A program made the position numbers and the translations under genes. Shown piece by piece: positions 4,098 to 5,582 of a stretch of 5,582 nt of DNA. The stretch spans positions 1 through 5,582 of the forward strand of contig CAAENO010000015.1 in the NCBI GenBank assembly GCA_900757385.1, written 5' to 3'. Origin of the DNA: an uncultured Collinsella sp. GTDB lineage: Bacteria > Actinomycetota > Coriobacteriia > Coriobacteriales > Coriobacteriaceae. The notes below the pieces were generated by a model. It had not been told where the DNA came from and did no database searches. It saw nothing but the letters and a program-made list of their open reading frames with translations. Each line of letters starts with the position of its first letter. Position 1 is the first letter of the stretch.

Positions 4098-5582
4098 ATG
4101 GCTACAGAAAAGTCCTCGTCGCGCCCATGGATGTCCGATGCCGCGATCTATCAGATCTACCCGCGCTCGTTTAAGGATTCGACTGGTTCGGGTCTGGGCG
4201 ATATCGCGGGCATTACCCAGCAGATGGACTATCTTGAGCGGCTGGGTATCGAGGCCATCTGGCTGAGCCCGTTTTACCCATCGCCTCTTGTCGATGGTGG
4301 CTATGATGTGGCGGACTACTGCGATGTCGACCCACGTCTCGGGTCGCTTGACGACTTCGATGACATGATCACTGCGGCTCACGCGCACGGCATCAAGGTC
4401 ATCGTCGACATCGTGCCCAACCATTCGTCCAACCAGCACCCCTGGTTCAAAGCCGCTCTTGCCGCCGGCCCCGGATCGCCCGAGCGCGCCCGTTATATCT
4501 TCCGTGATGGTCGCGGCGAGCATGGCGAGCTGCCTCCCACCAATTGGAATGCCAACTTTGGCGGCCCCGCCTGGACGCGCGTCGCGGACGGTCAGTGGTA
4601 TCTGCACATGTTTACGCCCGAGCAGCCGGACTTTGACTGGTCGTGCCCCGAGGTTCATGCGTTCTTTTGCGACGTCCTGGCGTTTTGGAGCGATCGAGGC
4701 GTCGATGGCTTTCGCATTGATGTGGCGCACGGTCTTGCCAAGGATCTCGACCGCGATGACCTCGACCGGTGGCATCTCGCCGAGGGCGATGACATGGTTG
4801 ACGACGGCACCCATCCGCTGTGGGACCGCAACGAGGTCCACGAGATCTATCGCGAGTGGCGCCGCGTGTTCGACCACTATAATCCGCCGCGCAGCGCCGT
4901 TGCCGAGGCGTGGGTACTGCCCGAGCGCCAGTATCTCTACGCGCGCCCCAGCGAGCTTGGCCAGACATTCAACTTTGAGTTCGCCAAGGCTACTTGGACC
5001 TATGATGACATGCACGCTGCAATCGAGGAGGGCTTGAAGGCGGCCATCGAATCCGATTCCGCCTCGACCTGGGTACTCTCCAACCACGACGTGCCGCGCG
5101 TGGCGACACGCTATGCCCTGCCGCAAATCAAGGCGACGCGCTACCATCAGATTGCGCTCGACTGGCTCTTACGCGACGGGTCGTCTTATGACGAGGACCG
5201 TGAACTCGGTGAGCGCCGCGCGCGGGCGGCCCTTTTGCTTGAGCTGGCGCTTCCGGGCTCGGCATACGTGTATCAGGGTGAGGAGCTCGGCCTTTTTGAG
5301 GTGGCTGACATCCCATGGGCTGCACTCGAAGATCCCACTGCGACCAATACGCACGGACCGAAGCGCGAGAAGGGGCGCGACGGCTGTCGTGTGCCCCTGC
5401 CGTGGGTGGCAGCGGACGATCCCGCGCAGGGCGGATCGTTTGGGTTTTCACCGGCGGACGCCGATGCGGCGCCCCATCTGCCACAGCCTGCATGGTTTTC
5501 CGATTACGCTGCCGATAGGGAAGAAGCGGACCCGACATCGATGCTTGCGCTCTATCGTGACGCCCTCTGGCTGCGGCGCAAG
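4098..5582 (+). CDS. GH13 alpha-glucosidase (alpha-amylase family), 3' end beyond window
   Basis: The 495 codons visible stay open to the window end. The enzyme should release glucose from the non-reducing ends of short alpha-glucosides in the cytoplasm, since no signal peptide is present and sugars would be imported first. The family's conserved regions are in order: YQIYPRSF near residue 18, DIVPNH (104-109), QPDFDW (176-181), GFRIDVAHG (204-212) with nucleophile D208, VAEAW with acid/base E270, and SNHD with transition-state stabiliser D331. QGEELG (393-398) and GRDGCRVPLPW (426-436) follow, as in actinobacterial alpha-glucosidases (possibly subfamily GH13_30). Valine after the nucleophile occurs in enzymes accepting alpha-1,6 links, so isomaltose-type substrates are possible, but that rule is not secure for this subfamily. 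The family is usually about 550-600 residues, so the C-terminal beta-domain is missing here. Start ATG 4098 has AAGGGAG at 4082-4088, nine bases upstream. Confidence 0.95.
   Translation, partial: MATEKSSSRPWMSDAAIYQIYPRSFKDSTGSGLGDIAGITQQMDYLERLGIEAIWLSPFYPSPLVDGGYDVADYCDVDPRLGSLDDFDDMITAAHAHGIKVIVDIVPNHSSNQHPWFKAALAAGPGSPERARYIFRDGRGEHGELPPTNWNANFGGPAWTRVADGQWYLHMFTPEQPDFDWSCPEVHAFFCDVLAFWSDRGVDGFRIDVAHGLAKDLDRDDLDRWHLAEGDDMVDDGTHPLWDRNEVHEIYREWRRVFDHYNPPRSAVAEAWVLPERQYLYARPSELGQTFNFEFAKATWTYDDMHAAIEEGLKAAIESDSASTWVLSNHDVPRVATRYALPQIKATRYHQIALDWLLRDGSSYDEDRELGERRARAALLLELALPGSAYVYQGEELGLFEVADIPWAALEDPTATNTHGPKREKGRDGCRVPLPWVAADDPAQGGSFGFSPADADAAPHLPQPAWFSDYAADREEADPTSMLALYRDALWLRRK

Noticed and set aside
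3742..4266. + strand frame of 174 codons running from tRNA-Cys into the alpha-glucosidase
   Set aside because: It covers two tRNA genes and two terminators and then reads the glucosidase in the wrong frame.
3855..5147. Long open frame on the minus strand (430 codons) across the second tRNA-Gly and the alpha-glucosidase
   Set aside because: It is antisense to a clear GH13 enzyme and to a tRNA; its C-terminal part is the familiar false peptide produced by reading tRNA genes backwards. No domain is visible.
1..5582. CRISPR array, insertion sequence or toxin-antitoxin genes
   Set aside because: No regularly spaced repeats, transposase motifs or small paired ORFs with binding sites were seen on either strand.

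Overview
The window looks like chromosomal DNA from a moderately GC-rich, Gram-positive actinobacterium, most probably a gut Coriobacteriia such as Collinsella. This is inferred from the actinobacterial type of GH13 alpha-glucosidase, the tRNA genes with encoded CCA, the base composition, and intrinsic terminators with long U-tracts. No sequence search was possible, so the genus is a guess. All supported genes are on the + strand.

Layout. Positions 1-86 hold no gene I can support. A promoter with a T6-N-A6 palindrome just upstream of a TTGC -35 drives tRNA-Leu(GAG) at 193-282, which ends in a UUCG-loop terminator. Only 26 bases later begins a 781-residue cytoplasmic sensor phosphatase (PAS, GAF, a degenerate GAF-like stretch, SpoIIE/RsbU-type PP2C domain). 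It is followed after 78 bases by a 248-residue protein that joins a STAS anti-anti-sigma domain to an RsbW/SpoIIAB-type HATPase kinase domain. A second promoter with the same T6-N-A6 palindrome then drives a tRNA cluster, Gly(GCC)-Cys(GCA)-Gly(GCC). The two Gly genes are identical, and each of the three tRNAs is followed by its own terminator-like hairpin. After a 140-base gap with a weak promoter and a possible operator lies an intracellular GH13 alpha-glucosidase, cut off by the window end after 495 codons.

How the genes work together. The two middle genes look like a compact partner-switching module. The phosphatase would dephosphorylate the STAS domain in response to a signal sensed by PAS/GAF, and the kinase domain would rephosphorylate it. 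The unusual point is that antagonist and kinase are one polypeptide and no sigma factor gene lies in the window, so the output is unknown. The tRNA units and the alpha-glucosidase are housekeeping or sugar-use genes with no evident functional link to the switch.

The best candidates for something under-described are the STAS-kinase fusion, the tRNA cluster with a hairpin after every gene, and the shared palindromic promoter element.
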